Assembly (NCBI GenBank): GCA_030682475.1
Contig: JAUXOA010000091.1
Coordinates: forward strand, 52,057 to 116,056
Length of the DNA stretch: 64,000 nt
Reading direction: 5' to 3'
From: Rhodoferax sp.
GTDB lineage: Bacteria > Pseudomonadota > Gammaproteobacteria > Burkholderiales > Burkholderiaceae_C
A program made the translations under genes and the position numbers. Numbering within the stretch: the stretch's first letter is position 1; each line of letters opens with the position of its first letter. Below the pieces are notes generated by a model. The model was not told the DNA's origin, did not search any database, and saw only the letters and a program-made list of their open reading frames with translations. This document shows positions 28,597 to 38,489 of this stretch, piece after piece.

Positions 28597-29863
28597 CGCA
28601 CTTCGTGTTTTCTGGGTAGGCTTGATGCTGATCACAGGGGTTCCTGTGCAGGCCCAATTCCGCGTCGAAGTCACCGGTGTCGGCCTGACCCAGTTGCCGA
28701 TCGCTGTTTCAGCCTTTCGTGGAGAGGATGGTGCGCCGCAAAAAATCGCCGCCATCGTGCAGGCCGACCTTGAGCGCAGCGGGCAATTTCGCGCTGTTGA
28801 TGCGGCTGGTGCTGCGCTCGACGAGGTCACTCGGCCTGATGTGGCTGCATGGCGGCAAAAGGGCGCCGACTCTCTGGTATCTGGCAGTGTCACCCGTTTG
28901 GCCGATGGTCGGTATGACGTGCGATTTCGTTTATGGGATGTGGTGCGTGGGCAGGATCTGGGAGCCCAAAGCTATGCCGTGACCGAGGCCGACTTGCGCC
29001 TGGCAGCGCATCGCATTGCCGATTTCATTTATGAAAAACTGACGGGCGACAAAGGCGCATTTTCAACGCGCATTGCCTATGTCACCAAGGCGGCCCAGCG
29101 TTACCAATTATGGGTCGCGGATGCCGATGGTGAGAATGCCCAGTCGGCGCTGGCCAGCCCCGAGTCCATCATTTCGCCCGCCTGGTCGCCCAACGGCAGC
29201 CAGCTCGCTTACGTTTCGTTTGAATCTCGCAAACCGGTTGTTTACACTCACGACGTTGTCAGCGGCAAACGTCGCCTGATTGCAAATTTCAGGGGCTCGA
29301 ACAGTGCGCCCGCCTGGTCTCCCGACGGACGCACGCTGGCTGTGACATTGAGTCGTGATGGAGGCTCCCAGTTGTACGCCATTGACGCGGGCGGTGGTGA
29401 GCCGCGCAGGCTGGCCCAGTCCAGCAGTATCGATACTGAACCCGTCTACACGCCGGATGGCAAAAGCATTTATTTCGTCAGCGACCGTGGTGGTGCGCCT
29501 CAGATCTATAAAATGTCCTCATTGGGCGGCAATGCGGAGCGAGTGACATTTACTGGCAGTTACAACATTTCTCCCGCCATCAGCCCTGACGGTCGCTGGC
29601 TGGCCTACATTTCCCGGGTGAGTGGTGCATTCAAATTGCATGTGATGGAACTTGCGAGCGGCGCAGTGAACGCAATTACAGATACTTCGGCGGACGAAAG
29701 CCCCAGTTTTGCTCCGAACAGTCGTTTGATTGTTTACGCAACCCAGCAACAAGGCCGGGAGGCACTCATCACGACGACCCTGGACGGCAAACTAAAGGCA
29801 CGTCTGACGGGTCAAAGTGGCGATATTCGGGAGCCGGCCTGGGGTCCGTTCCAGAAACAATAA
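28565..29863 (+). CDS. tolB: Tol-Pal system beta-propeller protein TolB
   Basis: A 432-residue periplasmic protein. An N-terminal signal ends near VPVQAQF, the alpha/beta domain follows, and WD-like propeller blades are marked by repeated AWSPNG/AWSPDG and SPDGRWLAYIS motifs. It binds Pal and TolA in outer-membrane constriction at division. The start at 28565 lies inside the end of the glycosyltransferase gene; no later start keeps a full signal peptide. tolQ, tolR and tolA are not upstream here. Confidence 0.96.
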   Translation: MIVRPFRRLSDALRVFWVGLMLITGVPVQAQFRVEVTGVGLTQLPIAVSAFRGEDGAPQKIAAIVQADLERSGQFRAVDAAGAALDEVTRPDVAAWRQKGADSLVSGSVTRLADGRYDVRFRLWDVVRGQDLGAQSYAVTEADLRLAAHRIADFIYEKLTGDKGAFSTRIAYVTKAAQRYQLWVADADGENAQSALASPESIISPAWSPNGSQLAYVSFESRKPVVYTHDVVSGKRRLIANFRGSNSAPAWSPDGRTLAVTLSRDGGSQLYAIDAGGGEPRRLAQSSSIDTEPVYTPDGKSIYFVSDRGGAPQIYKMSSLGGNAERVTFTGSYNISPAISPDGRWLAYISRVSGAFKLHVMELASGAVNAITDTSADESPSFAPNSRLIVYATQQQGREALITTTLDGKLKARLTGQSGDIREPAWGPFQKQ

Positions 29864-29882
29864 ATTTAACAAGGAACAATTA

Positions 29883-30428
29883 ATGAAACATCTTTTGCTG
29901 GTTCTTGGTGCCGCCGTCCTGATGGCGGGGTGTGGCTCGGCTGTGAAACTTGACGATGTACCGGTTGAGGATAAGGCCGGGACGACAGTGTCGCAACAGG
30001 GAGCTGACGGTATGGGTACTGGTGCTGGCACTGGTGTTGGCAAAGGGGGAGTGGCATCGGTCGACATCAGCAAATCGACTCAACCAGCGGCACTTCCTGT
30101 GGGTCCGAGGATTGTATATTTTGACTACGACAGTTCTGTTATCAAGCCGGAGTTTCAGTCCGTCATTGAGGCTCATGCACGCTATATCAAGGCGAACCAG
30201 GGGCGTAAAGTTGCGATTGAGGGGCACACCGATGAGCGCGGTGGCCGGGAATACAACCTGGCCCTGGGTCAGAAGCGGGCGGAAGCGGTACGCACTGCGC
30301 TGGGCCTTCTTGGTGTAACCGATAGCCAGGTGGAGGCGGTCAGTTTTGGCAAGGAAAAGCCTGCAGTGCAGGGCTCTGACGACGACGCAATGGCCAGAAA
30401 CCGTCGGGCCGAAATCAGCTATCGATAG
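29883..30428 (+). CDS. pal: Peptidoglycan-associated lipoprotein Pal
   Basis: A 181-residue outer-membrane lipoprotein. ATG 29883 is chosen since it gives MKHLLLVLGAAVLMAGC with a lipobox and has AAGGAA upstream. After a Gly-rich linker the OmpA-type domain has IVYFDYDSSVIKPEFQ and the peptidoglycan-binding segment GHTDERGGREYNLALGQKRAE. Downstream of tolB by 19 nt. Confidence 0.97.
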   Translation: MKHLLLVLGAAVLMAGCGSAVKLDDVPVEDKAGTTVSQQGADGMGTGAGTGVGKGGVASVDISKSTQPAALPVGPRIVYFDYDSSVIKPEFQSVIEAHARYIKANQGRKVAIEGHTDERGGREYNLALGQKRAEAVRTALGLLGVTDSQVEAVSFGKEKPAVQGSDDDAMARNRRAEISYR

Positions 30429-30433
30429 TCGGT

Positions 30434-31234
30434 GTGGAAATTGATGCCGTGAAAATATTTCGTCGGGCTGCTACGTCCCTATGGCTCTGCCTGGGGGCGG
30501 CCACGGCCAGTGCGGGGCTGTTTGATGATGAGGAAGCGCGCAAGGCCATACTCGACCTTCGTCAGCGTGTCGAAATCGTCCGTCAGAGCGTAGAGGCCGT
30601 TCGGTTGGAGTCAGAGCAAGGGGCGAGCCGCGCCAGTGAAGACATTACTTCGTTACGTCGGAGTCTGCTTGAACTGCAAAACCAGATTGAGACCATGCGC
30701 TCAGAGGTGGCAAAGCTCAGGGGCGTGAATGAGCAATTGTCGCGTGACCTGGCTGATATGCAGAGGCGGCAGAAAGACATTGCCCAAGGTGTGGACGATC
30801 GTCTGCGCCAGTTTGAACCCGTGAAAGTTGCGGTCGACGGTCGCGAGTTTATGGCCGATCCGGCTGAAAAACGGGACTACGACACCGCGTTGGCAGTTTT
30901 TAGAAAAGGCGATTTTTCTGCGGCACAAACCGTTTTTGTGGATTTTCTCAAACGTTATCCACAAAGTGGTTATGGATCGTCAGCGCTGTTTTGGCTTGGC
31001 AACGCGCAATATGCGACGCGCGATTACAAAGAGGCCATCATCAACTTCCGTTCCCTGATTGCAAGGGAACCAGAGCATTTGCGTGCCCCCGAGGCGGTGT
31101 TGTCCATTGCCAACTGCCAGATTGAACTCAAGGATACACGCGGCGCCCGAAAGACACTGGAAGATCTGATCAAGGCTTATCCTCAGTCAGAGGCCGCAGT
31201 GGCTGCAAAAGAGAGACTGTCGCGTCTCAAATAG
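30434..31234 (+). CDS. cpoB: Cell division coordinator CpoB (YbgF)
   Basis: A 266-residue periplasmic protein. The signal peptide ends near ATASA; a coiled coil (residues about 35-120) is followed by TPR repeats (YDTALAVFRKGDFSAAQTVF and later units). In E. coli CpoB links TolA with PBP1B. The GTG at 30434 opens the frame, but the in-frame GTG at 30449 (MKIFRRAATSLW) gives a more usual signal peptide and may be the real start. Fourth member of the usual tolB-pal-cpoB order. Confidence 0.92.
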   Translation: MEIDAVKIFRRAATSLWLCLGAATASAGLFDDEEARKAILDLRQRVEIVRQSVEAVRLESEQGASRASEDITSLRRSLLELQNQIETMRSEVAKLRGVNEQLSRDLADMQRRQKDIAQGVDDRLRQFEPVKVAVDGREFMADPAEKRDYDTALAVFRKGDFSAAQTVFVDFLKRYPQSGYGSSALFWLGNAQYATRDYKEAIINFRSLIAREPEHLRAPEAVLSIANCQIELKDTRGARKTLEDLIKAYPQSEAAVAAKERLSRLK

Positions 31235-31237
31235 CGT

Positions 31238-32038
31238 GTGACGACCGTCAATTCAGATGTGGCGTTTGAATCGTCTGGCATGAACAGGGATCGACGATTT
31301 TCTGGCCTGGCTCGTCTGTACGGTGTTTTGGGGGCGCAGCGCATAGGCGCTGCACATGTGGCGGTGATTGGTATTGGGGGCGTCGGATCCTGGGCGGTTG
31401 AGGCGCTGGCCCGCAGCGGGGTGGGGCATCTGACACTGGTTGATCTGGACCATGTGGCCGAGTCCAATATCAATCGTCAAATTCACGCGGTCGAGGCTAC
31501 CTTGGGTCAGGCCAAGGTACTCGCCATGCGGGACCGCATTCTTTCATTCAATCCTGCGTGTGATGTAAGGTGCATCGAAGAATTTGTGGAGCCGGCCAAT
31601 TGGCCAACACTGTTACCCGAGGGGGTAACAGCAGTCATCGACGCCTGCGATCAGGTGAAGGCGAAGACAACGATGGCGGCTTGGGCGCGAGACACCGGTA
31701 CCCTCTTCATCGCTGTGGGTGCGGCTGGCGGCAAGCGCCATGCGCATCTGGTTGACATCGATGATTTGGCCCATACAAGCCACGATCCCTTGCTGGCTCA
31801 GGTGCGCTACCGCTTGCGCAAGGAGCACGATGCACCGCGTGAAGGCAGGAAAATCGGGGTGGCTTGTGTCTTCAGCCGTGAGGCGGTGAAACCCCCCGAC
31901 GCATCCTGTGCGGTTGAGGGGGACGGAACACTCAATTGTCATGGCTACGGATCGGTGGTCAGCGTGACCGCCACATTCGGTCAATGTGCTGCAGGCTGGA
32001 TTCTTGATCAAATTTCTGCCGGGCTTCGGAAGCCCTGA
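31238..32038 (+). CDS. tcdA: tRNA threonylcarbamoyladenosine dehydratase
   Basis: A 266-residue E1/ThiF-fold enzyme that cyclises t6A37 of tRNA using ATP. The nucleotide motif is AVIGIGGVGSWAVEALARSG, followed by LVDLDHVAESNINRQ and an internal SRE motif (FSREAVKPPD). GTG 31238 is the first start; ATG 31280 is an alternative that leaves the fold intact. It lies 3 nt after cpoB and is followed by a tRNA gene. Confidence 0.93.
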   Translation: MTTVNSDVAFESSGMNRDRRFSGLARLYGVLGAQRIGAAHVAVIGIGGVGSWAVEALARSGVGHLTLVDLDHVAESNINRQIHAVEATLGQAKVLAMRDRILSFNPACDVRCIEEFVEPANWPTLLPEGVTAVIDACDQVKAKTTMAAWARDTGTLFIAVGAAGGKRHAHLVDIDDLAHTSHDPLLAQVRYRLRKEHDAPREGRKIGVACVFSREAVKPPDASCAVEGDGTLNCHGYGSVVSVTATFGQCAAGWILDQISAGLRKP

Positions 32039-32053
32039 AAATAACGCTATAAT
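32025..32053 (+). promoter_or_regulatory. Promoter of tRNA-Lys
   Basis: A perfect TATAAT at 32048-32053 with TTCGGA 17 nt upstream at 32025-32030. The -35 is weak and lies inside the end of tcdA. Transcription would begin about 40 nt before the mature tRNA. Confidence 0.6.
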
Positions 32054-32098
32054 TTAAGGCTTCACCGGGCAATGAAAATTACGCTGTGAAGCCCTGAT

Positions 32099-32174
32099 GG
32101 GATGTTAGCTCAGTTGGTAGAGCAGCGGACTTTTAATCCGTTTGTCGTGGGTTCGACCCCCGCACATCCCACCA
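32099..32174 (+). tRNA. tRNA-Lys (TTT)
   Basis: A 76-nt cloverleaf with acceptor stem GGGATGT/ACATCCC, D arm AGCTCAGTTGGTAGAGC, anticodon loop CTTTTAA (anticodon TTT), T loop TTCGACC and encoded CCA. Confidence 0.97.
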
Positions 32175-32197
32175 AACAAGCCTTATGGGCATTGAAG

Positions 32198-32229
32198 AGC
32201 CTGCTACTTAATTGCTAGCAGGCTTTTTT
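32198..32229 (+). terminator. Terminator of tRNA-Lys
   Basis: AGCCTGCTA and TAGCAGGCT form a 9-bp stem with loop CTTAATTGC, followed by a T run. Nearly the same hairpin follows tRNA-His at 42304. Confidence 0.9.
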
Positions 32230-32285
32230 GTTTACGGTGCCGTTGCTGTTTGGTACGGGTCCGTCCCACGGCGGGGCTGACCCAC

Positions 32286-33149
32286 TCAAAGGCCGTAAAA
32301 CGTCCGAATAACATTCCATGCTGTTTGGGGATCATCCACGTAAGTAAACAGGTCCAGGTCCTGCGGGGAAATCACGCCTTCTTCCAGCATCACATCCGTG
32401 TTGAACAGACGCTTCCAGTAGTCGGTGCCAAACAGAACAATCGGTACCGGCTTGGCTTTGCCGGTCTGTACCAGGGTGATGACTTCAAATAATTCATCGA
32501 GTGTGCCAAAGCCGCCGGGGAAGGCCACCAATGCTTTGGCGCGCATCATGAAATGCATCTTGCGCAGCGCAAAGTAGTGGAATTTGAAGCTCAAGTTGGG
32601 TGTGACATAGGGGTTGGCGCTTTGTTCATGGGGCAGGGCAATGTTCAGACCTACGCTCAGGGCGCCCATTTCATGTGCGCCGCGGTTGGCGGCTTCCATG
32701 ATGCCGGGGCCGCCACCCGTGGCAATGAACAGGCGTTCCTCGGGTCGTTGGCGCGCACTGTAGCCGGCTACAAGCCGGGCAAACAGACGTGCCTGGTCGT
32801 AGTAATGGGCGTTTCGTACCTGCCGCTCGGCCAACAACAGTGCGCTGGCGTCGCCGTTCAACTGCGCTTGCTGCAGAAATTTTTGCGCCTCCTCGGGCGC
32901 GAGAAAACGGGCGCTGCCAAAAACAACAATGGTGCTATCGATGCCCTGTTCGGTCTGGTCAAGATCGGGCTTGAGCATTTCCAGCTGAAAACGAATGCCG
33001 CGTGTTTCACGCCGCAACAAAAACTCGGGGTCGGCAAATGCCAGGCGGTAGGCGTCGGCGTCCAACGGGTTGCCCTGGTCAGCGTAGTTTTGCAGTTCTG
33101 TCCAGGCATCCGCCAGGCGGCGTTCGGTGAGGTGTTCAGTTTTATCCAT
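32286..33149 (-). CDS. LOG-family (TIGR00730-type) Rossmann protein
   Basis: A 287-residue protein of the LOG/lysine decarboxylase-like family. Signatures GGGPGIMEAANRGA and PGGFGTLDELFEV match the nucleotide-binding and active-site motifs of cytokinin riboside phosphoribohydrolases (LOG) and of PpnN-like nucleosidases. Length is above short LOG proteins owing to a 100-residue N-terminal extension. It probably cleaves the N-glycosidic bond of nucleoside monophosphates, but the substrate is unknown. It follows efp on the same strand by 32 nt. Confidence 0.85.
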   Translation of the reverse strand: MDKTEHLTERRLADAWTELQNYADQGNPLDADAYRLAFADPEFLLRRETRGIRFQLEMLKPDLDQTEQGIDSTIVVFGSARFLAPEEAQKFLQQAQLNGDASALLLAERQVRNAHYYDQARLFARLVAGYSARQRPEERLFIATGGGPGIMEAANRGAHEMGALSVGLNIALPHEQSANPYVTPNLSFKFHYFALRKMHFMMRAKALVAFPGGFGTLDELFEVITLVQTGKAKPVPIVLFGTDYWKRLFNTDVMLEEGVISPQDLDLFTYVDDPQTAWNVIRTFYGL

Positions 33150-33181
33150 GAACTACGCCTGAACAGGGTTGGGGGACGAGC

Positions 33182-33736
33182 TTAAACGCGTTTTCTGTAT
33201 TCGCCAGTGCGGGTGTCGATCTCGACCTTGTCGCCTTGCGCCACAAAAATCGGCACGCCAATGTCAAAGCCGGTGGAAATCTTGGCCGGCTTGAGCACTT
33301 TGCCGGAGGTATCGCCTTTGACCGCAGGTTCAGTCCAGGTGATCTCACGCACGACGCTGGTGGGCATTTCAACCGAGATTGCCTTGCCTTCGTAGAACAC
33401 CACTTCGAGTGCCATGCCGTCTTCAAGGTAACTCAGTGAGTCGCCCATGTTTTCGGCCTCGACTTCGTACTGGTTGTACTCGGTGTCCATGCAGATGTAC
33501 ATCGGCTCGGCAAAGTAGGAGTAGGTGCACTCTTTTTTGTCCAGAATGACCTGGTCCATCTTGTCGTCAGCCTTGAACACGACTTCGGTACCGAAATTGG
33601 CGATCAGGCTTTTAAGTTTCATGCGCACGGTGGCAGAGTTGCGGCCGCCGCGGCTGTATTCGGCCTTGAGCACGACCATCGGGTCTTTGCCGTGCATGAT
33701 GACGTTGCCGGCGCGAATTTCTTGAGCGTTTTTCAT
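33182..33736 (-). CDS. efp: Elongation factor P, Arg32 type
   Basis: A 184-residue EF-P that relieves ribosome stalling at polyproline. ATG 33736 gives [12 protein letters not shown]; the open frame to 33814 adds an unrelated leader. The tip loop reads [13 protein letters not shown] with Arg at exactly position 32, where E. coli has the lysylated Lys34. Arg32 EF-Ps are activated by rhamnosylation by EarP, and earP lies just upstream in the same direction. The three-domain length is standard. Confidence 0.97.
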   Translation of the reverse strand: MKNAQEIRAGNVIMHGKDPMVVLKAEYSRGGRNSATVRMKLKSLIANFGTEVVFKADDKMDQVILDKKECTYSYFAEPMYICMDTEYNQYEVEAENMGDSLSYLEDGMALEVVFYEGKAISVEMPTSVVREITWTEPAVKGDTSGKVLKPAKISTGFDIGVPIFVAQGDKVEIDTRTGEYRKRV

Positions 33737-33756
33737 AGCGATTGTGTGAAAGTTGG

Positions 33757-33803
33757 CCGCTTGCGAAGCGGTGAGGGCGGGGTGGACCGGACAAAACCCG
33801 GTC
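33757..33803 (-). promoter_or_regulatory. Two hairpins in the efp leader
   Basis: Between earP and efp lie two perfect short hairpins: CCGCTT-CGC-AAGCGG (33757-33771) and GACCGG-GTTTTGT-CCGGTC (33785-33803). Neither has a strong T run, so they may be weak attenuators, RNA-stability elements or chance; function is unproven. Confidence 0.4.
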
Positions 33804-33825
33804 AAATTCCGCAAAGCTTTGAATT

Positions 33826-34929
33826 TTAACGGTTTTTTAGCGCAAACCGCATGATCTGGGTGACAAGGTCATCGCGCTGCAGTTGCTGGGCCCGCGCCGC
33901 TGAGACCGTTTGTTGCCATTGGGGCAGCGCCAGCTCGGGCAAGTCCGCCTGACTTAGGCCGTTCACGTCATTCCAGACATGATGAAAAGCCCGCAGTGAA
34001 GGTGGGGCGTTCAGCCTCTCCAGAAAGGCTTCAAGCTTGCTGTGATGGGCATCGTCATATTGCGGGTAGATCTGCCAGACAAAAGGTTTGTTGGCCCACA
34101 AAGCGCGCACCAGCGAATCTTCTCCCCGCACAAAATTCAGGTCACAGGCCCACAACAGATGGTCAAAGTCGTTCTGGGTAAGCGCTGGCAGGAAAAAAAA
34201 TGAGAGTGTGTTGTGTTTGTTCCATGCGGGCTGGGAGCTATTCTTGCCCTCTATACAGGCCTTGATCGCAGTGGCTGCCCGGCCAGCGGTGACCAGCAGC
34301 CGGGTGGGGTGGGGATCGTTGGCGAGCTGGTCCAGCAACTCGCCCAGTGCGGCTGGTTCGTAGCAAAACAGTGACACCAGACGCCCGCCCTGGAACTCAA
34401 TGCCAAGCTGCTGCAGCCAGGCCATGCGGTCAAAGCGGGCCTGGCGTGCGGCCAGATCGGGCTCGCGCAGCAGTCCGCCGGTGGCAGCGCTAAAGCCTGG
34501 GTAGAAAAAGTGTTTGGTCAGGCCCGCACCCGGCCCCGTCATCACGGGTGACGGCAGGCCGTGGCTGCGATCTGCAAACCCATCGGCGCTCAGGTATTCC
34601 AGGTTAATCCATATGGATTTTTGGCCTCTAGCCCTTGTCTGTTTTGCGTAAACGGCTATAAATTCAGGCGCAATTTCGCAGCCGAAGGCCTCTACCAAAA
34701 TATCACCCATCGTCAAGTCACCGGTCTGGATGGGCTGTGTCCAGGGTCTGACCTCGACACCCGGGGCACCCTCGGGGGCGATCCAGCCCAAGGCGCTGGC
34801 GTCGTCCACCCACAAACGCACCCGCTCGCCCCGCGTTGCCAGGCCGACTGCCAGACGCCAGCACACACCGATGTCACCGTAGTTATCGATGACCCGGCAA
34901 AAGATGTCCCAAAGGTTTCCTGTTTTCAC
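33826..34929 (-). CDS. earP: EF-P arginine rhamnosyltransferase EarP
   Basis: A 367-residue GT-B glycosyltransferase (formerly DUF2331) that transfers rhamnose from dTDP-L-rhamnose to Arg32 of EF-P. The N-terminal signature [19 protein letters not shown] includes the two aspartates (here 15 and 19) essential in studied EarPs. Later motifs are [30 protein letters not shown], and [25 protein letters not shown]. The GTG at 34929 is taken as start; the frame continues upstream but into uvrC on the other strand. It is 89 nt before efp. Confidence 0.95.
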   Translation of the reverse strand: MKTGNLWDIFCRVIDNYGDIGVCWRLAVGLATRGERVRLWVDDASALGWIAPEGAPGVEVRPWTQPIQTGDLTMGDILVEAFGCEIAPEFIAVYAKQTRARGQKSIWINLEYLSADGFADRSHGLPSPVMTGPGAGLTKHFFYPGFSAATGGLLREPDLAARQARFDRMAWLQQLGIEFQGGRLVSLFCYEPAALGELLDQLANDPHPTRLLVTAGRAATAIKACIEGKNSSQPAWNKHNTLSFFFLPALTQNDFDHLLWACDLNFVRGEDSLVRALWANKPFVWQIYPQYDDAHHSKLEAFLERLNAPPSLRAFHHVWNDVNGLSQADLPELALPQWQQTVSAARAQQLQRDDLVTQIMRFALKNR

Positions 34930-34956
34930 GCCTGAGATTGTCCACAATACGCACCT

Positions 34957-36939
34957 ATGCCCGTTTTGCCTGATTCCAATCCGCCTGAGCCTTCTGCGGT
35001 ATCTGCACCGCTCACGCATCCTGAGCAGTTGTTGAGCGACGTGGCGAGCCTGCCGCCACTGCCCGGTGTGTACCGCTATTTTGATGCTGAGGGTACCGTG
35101 CTCTATGTGGGCAAGGCCATCAACCTCAAAAAACGGGTGTCGAACTATTTCCAGAAAAATCATGGCGGCACGCGCATCGGGCACATGGTGAGCAAAATTG
35201 CGCGCATGGAAACCACGGTGGTGCGTTCGGAAGCCGAGGCGCTGCTGCTGGAAAACAACCTCATCAAGACGCTCAACCCCAGGTACAACATCCTGTTCCG
35301 GGATGACAAGAGTTACCCGTACTTGAAGATCACGGGTGCGAGCCTCTCGTCGAGTCCGGGGTCGAGCTTTCCCCGGGTGTCTTACTACCGGGGTGCGGTT
35401 GAAAAGAAGCATCACTATTTCGGACCCTACCCCAGTGCGTGGGCGGTGAAAGAGGCGATTTTGCTGATGCAAAAGGTGTTTCGGCTGCGGACCTGTGAAG
35501 ACCCGGTGTTCAACAACCGCACGCGGCCTTGTCTGCTGTACCAGATCAAACGTTGTTCAGCGCCGTGCGTGGGGCATATTTCTGCGCCGGACTATGCACA
35601 GGATGTGGCCAACGCCGAGCGGTTTTTGCGTGGCGATGCCCGCCAGGTGATGGATGCGCTGGAGGCCCGCATGATGGCGCACGCCCAAGCGCTGGAGTTC
35701 GAACAGGCAGCCGAACTGCGCAACCAGGTGGCGGCACTTTCGAACGTACTGCACCAGCAGTCGGTCGACAACGTGTCGGACCGCGATGTCGATATTCTGG
35801 CCGTGAAAGTGCAGGGCGGCCGGGCCTGTGTCAATCTGGCCATGGTGCGCGGCGGGCGGCACCTCGGTGACCGGCCGTATTTTCCGGTGCACGTGGACGA
35901 TGCCGCGGGGATCTACACGGAAGATGACGACGAAGCGGCAGCGGCGCCGTCGGTTGAGGCCCAGGTGCTGGAGGCCTTCGTGTCGCAACATTACCTGAAT
36001 GTGCCGATTCCCCCTTCGCTGGTGGTCAGCGAGCCGGTGAATAAAAACCTGATCAAGACCCTCTCGGTCCAGAGCGGCCTCAAGGTGACTGCCGTGCACC
36101 AGCCGCGCGAACAGCGACGCCTCTGGCTGGAAATGGCACAAACCAATGCCGGCTTGCAATTGGCTCGTTTGCTGGCGGAAGAGGGCTCCCAGCAAGCGCG
36201 GACGCGGGCGCTGGCCGATGCGCTGGATCTGGCGCTGGACAATCTGGAGGAACTTCGGGTCGAGTGTTTTGATATTTCGCACACCGCTGGCGAAGCGACG
36301 CAAGCGTCGTGTGTGGTGTTTCATCACCACAAGATGCAGAACTCGGAGTACCGCCGCTACAGCATCGATGGCATCACACCGGGTGACGATTACGCAGCCA
36401 TGCGTCAGGTGTTGATGCGCCGCTACGGCAAACTGGCCGAGACCCTGCAGGAAGCGCAAAAGACGGGGCAAACGCCTGCTGGAACCGGCAGGCTTCCTGA
36501 TCTGGTGCTGGTGGACGGTGGCAAGGGTCAGGTAGCGATGGCCCGCGAGGTGTTTGAGCCACTGGGTCTGGACCTGTCACTGATTGTGGGGGTCGAGAAA
36601 GGGGAGGGGCGCAAGGTGGGGCTGGAGGAATTGGTGTTTGCTGATGGCCGTGAAAAAGTCTATCTGGGCAAAGATTCTGCGGCCTTGATGCTGGTGGCGC
36701 AGATTCGTGATGAGGCTCACCGTTTTGCGATCACGGGCATGCGCGCCAAAAGGGCCAAAGTGCGGGTCGATGGCGGCAAACTGGAGGAAATTCCCGGTAT
36801 AGGGCCGAAACGGCGTGCCAAATTGTTGCAGCGCTTTGGGGGCGTGCGGGGCGTGGCGCTGGCGGGCGTCGAAGACATTGCGACCGTGGAAGGTATCTCC
36901 CGCGAGCTGGCCGAAGAAATATACCGTGCCCTGCACTGA
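34957..36939 (+). CDS. uvrC: Excinuclease ABC subunit C
   Basis: A 660-residue nucleotide-excision repair nuclease making both incisions around DNA lesions. It has the GIY-YIG domain ([29 protein letters not shown] region), a UVR motif ([17 protein letters not shown]), the RNase H-like endonuclease part ([20 protein letters not shown]) and two C-terminal HhH motifs ([18 protein letters not shown]). An N-terminal extension of about 30 residues is Pro-rich. Divergent from earP with only 27 nt between starts. Confidence 0.97.
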   Translation: MPVLPDSNPPEPSAVSAPLTHPEQLLSDVASLPPLPGVYRYFDAEGTVLYVGKAINLKKRVSNYFQKNHGGTRIGHMVSKIARMETTVVRSEAEALLLENNLIKTLNPRYNILFRDDKSYPYLKITGASLSSSPGSSFPRVSYYRGAVEKKHHYFGPYPSAWAVKEAILLMQKVFRLRTCEDPVFNNRTRPCLLYQIKRCSAPCVGHISAPDYAQDVANAERFLRGDARQVMDALEARMMAHAQALEFEQAAELRNQVAALSNVLHQQSVDNVSDRDVDILAVKVQGGRACVNLAMVRGGRHLGDRPYFPVHVDDAAGIYTEDDDEAAAAPSVEAQVLEAFVSQHYLNVPIPPSLVVSEPVNKNLIKTLSVQSGLKVTAVHQPREQRRLWLEMAQTNAGLQLARLLAEEGSQQARTRALADALDLALDNLEELRVECFDISHTAGEATQASCVVFHHHKMQNSEYRRYSIDGITPGDDYAAMRQVLMRRYGKLAETLQEAQKTGQTPAGTGRLPDLVLVDGGKGQVAMAREVFEPLGLDLSLIVGVEKGEGRKVGLEELVFADGREKVYLGKDSAALMLVAQIRDEAHRFAITGMRAKRAKVRVDGGKLEEIPGIGPKRRAKLLQRFGGVRGVALAGVEDIATVEGISRELAEEIYRALH

Positions 36940-36983
36940 TCCGTGTCTGCCGGATGGCTGTCGGCTCGTGCCACAATCGCACC

Positions 36984-37550
36984 ATGTTTTTTACCATTCC
37001 GACCCTCATGACCTGGACCCGCATCGCTGCGATTCCCTTGATCATAGGGGTGTTTTACCTGCCGATTGAGCCCGCCATCCAAAATCTGGCTGCCACAGTT
37101 ATGTTTGTGGTGTTTGCGGCGACCGACTGGCTGGATGGTTATCTGGCGCGCAAGCTCAACCAGGTATCTTCTTTTGGCGCGTTTCTGGACCCGGTGGCTG
37201 ACAAGATTCTGGTCTGTGCCAGCGTGCTGATTTTGGTGCACCTCGGCCGCGTTGACGTCTTTGTCGCGCTCATCATCATTGGCCGTGAAATTGCGATTTC
37301 CGCTCTGCGTGAATGGATGGCTCAGATTGGCGCCGCCAAGAGTGTGGCGGTCCACATGATCGGCAAGCTCAAGACCGTGGTGCAAATGGTGGCGATTCCG
37401 TTTTTGCTGTTTGACGGCATGTTGCTGGGTGTCATCGATACCCATCTGTGGGGTGTCTGGCTGATCTGGATTGCCGCCGTGATGACGGTCTGGTCGATGG
37501 TGTACTACCTGCAGAAGGCTCTGCCTGAAATCCGGGCACGGGTGAAGTGA
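36984..37550 (+). CDS. pgsA: Phosphatidylglycerophosphate synthase
   Basis: A 188-residue inner-membrane enzyme that makes phosphatidylglycerol phosphate from CDP-diacylglycerol. The CDP-alcohol phosphotransferase motif is complete: DWLDGYLARK, then SSFGAFLDPVADK. I choose ATG 36984 (MFFTIPTLMTWTRI), the family N-terminus; a start at 36954 only adds polar residues. Follows uvrC, a frequent arrangement in proteobacteria. Its stop overlaps the next start. Confidence 0.95.
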   Translation: MFFTIPTLMTWTRIAAIPLIIGVFYLPIEPAIQNLAATVMFVVFAATDWLDGYLARKLNQVSSFGAFLDPVADKILVCASVLILVHLGRVDVFVALIIIGREIAISALREWMAQIGAAKSVAVHMIGKLKTVVQMVAIPFLLFDGMLLGVIDTHLWGVWLIWIAAVMTVWSMVYYLQKALPEIRARVK

Positions 37551-38431
37551 CTGCGCGTGACGATCACGTTTTTATCAAGGCCATGCCAGCCTTGTTTGTG
37601 CTGATCTGGAGTACCGGTTTTATCGTCGCCCGCTACGGCATGCCGCACGCACCCCCGATGAAGTTTCTACTTGTGCGCTTCGCGCTCTCGATCGCATGTT
37701 TCCTGATCTGGATCGTGCTGGCGCGGGTCAAATGGCCCACCAGCCGCGTGCAATGGGCGCATCTGGCCATGACGGGTATCTTCATGCATGCGGGTTACCT
37801 GGGGGGCGTCTGGGCGGCTGTGAAGGCCGGCATGGGTTCTGGTCTGGCGGCGCTGATTGTGGGCTTGCAGCCGGTGTTGACGGTTGTGTGGCTGTCGGCC
37901 ATGGGCGGAAAAATTGCCGCACGCCAATGGGCTGGACTGTCGCTGGGTTTTATCGGCTTGGTGCTGGTGGTATCGCACAAGTTCGGGCTAGGGGATGAGG
38001 CCGACTGGCTGAATCTGTCTCTGGCTGTTGGTGCGCTGTTGAGCATTACCATTGGAACCCTGTATCAAAAGCGTTTTGTGGCACCTTGTGATGTGCGCAC
38101 AGCCAGTGCGGTGCAGCTCGGCGCTGCGTTTCTGGTGACGCTGCCACTGGCCTTGCTGGAGGTGGAGGTGATGCACTGGAATGCCGAACTCGCGGGCGCC
38201 ATGGCCTGGTCGGTGCTGGCGCTGACGCTGGGCGGCAGTTCATTGTTGTATTTGTTGATTCAGCGTGGTGCAGCAGCTTCAGTGACCAGTCTGATGTATC
38301 TTGTGCCACCTGCTACGGCGCTCCTGGCGTGGCTGCTGTTTGCCGAACCGATTACTGCGCTCACCATCGTGGGTACCGTGCTCACCGCTGTGGGTGTCGC
38401 GCTGGTGGTTCGTCAGCCCAGGGCAACGTAG
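37547..38431 (+). CDS. EamA/DMT-family transporter
   Basis: A 294-residue membrane protein with two EamA repeats and about ten membrane segments (first FIKAMPALFVLIWSTGFIVA). It probably exports a metabolite, as do many DMT carriers, but the substrate is unknown. The GTG start at 37547 overlaps the pgsA stop by two bases (GTGA), suggesting co-transcription. Confidence 0.87.
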   Translation: MTARDDHVFIKAMPALFVLIWSTGFIVARYGMPHAPPMKFLLVRFALSIACFLIWIVLARVKWPTSRVQWAHLAMTGIFMHAGYLGGVWAAVKAGMGSGLAALIVGLQPVLTVVWLSAMGGKIAARQWAGLSLGFIGLVLVVSHKFGLGDEADWLNLSLAVGALLSITIGTLYQKRFVAPCDVRTASAVQLGAAFLVTLPLALLEVEVMHWNAELAGAMAWSVLALTLGGSSLLYLLIQRGAAASVTSLMYLVPPATALLAWLLFAEPITALTIVGTVLTAVGVALVVRQPRAT

Positions 38432-38489
38432 CGTCAGCAGTTTATCCGTGCTGGGTATATTTTTAATGATTGATTCAAGAGGAACCCCT

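Noticed and set aside
34930..35472. Extension of earP upstream to 35472
   Set aside because: It would lie opposite the start of uvrC and has no EarP similarity; GTG 34929 gives the conserved N-terminus.
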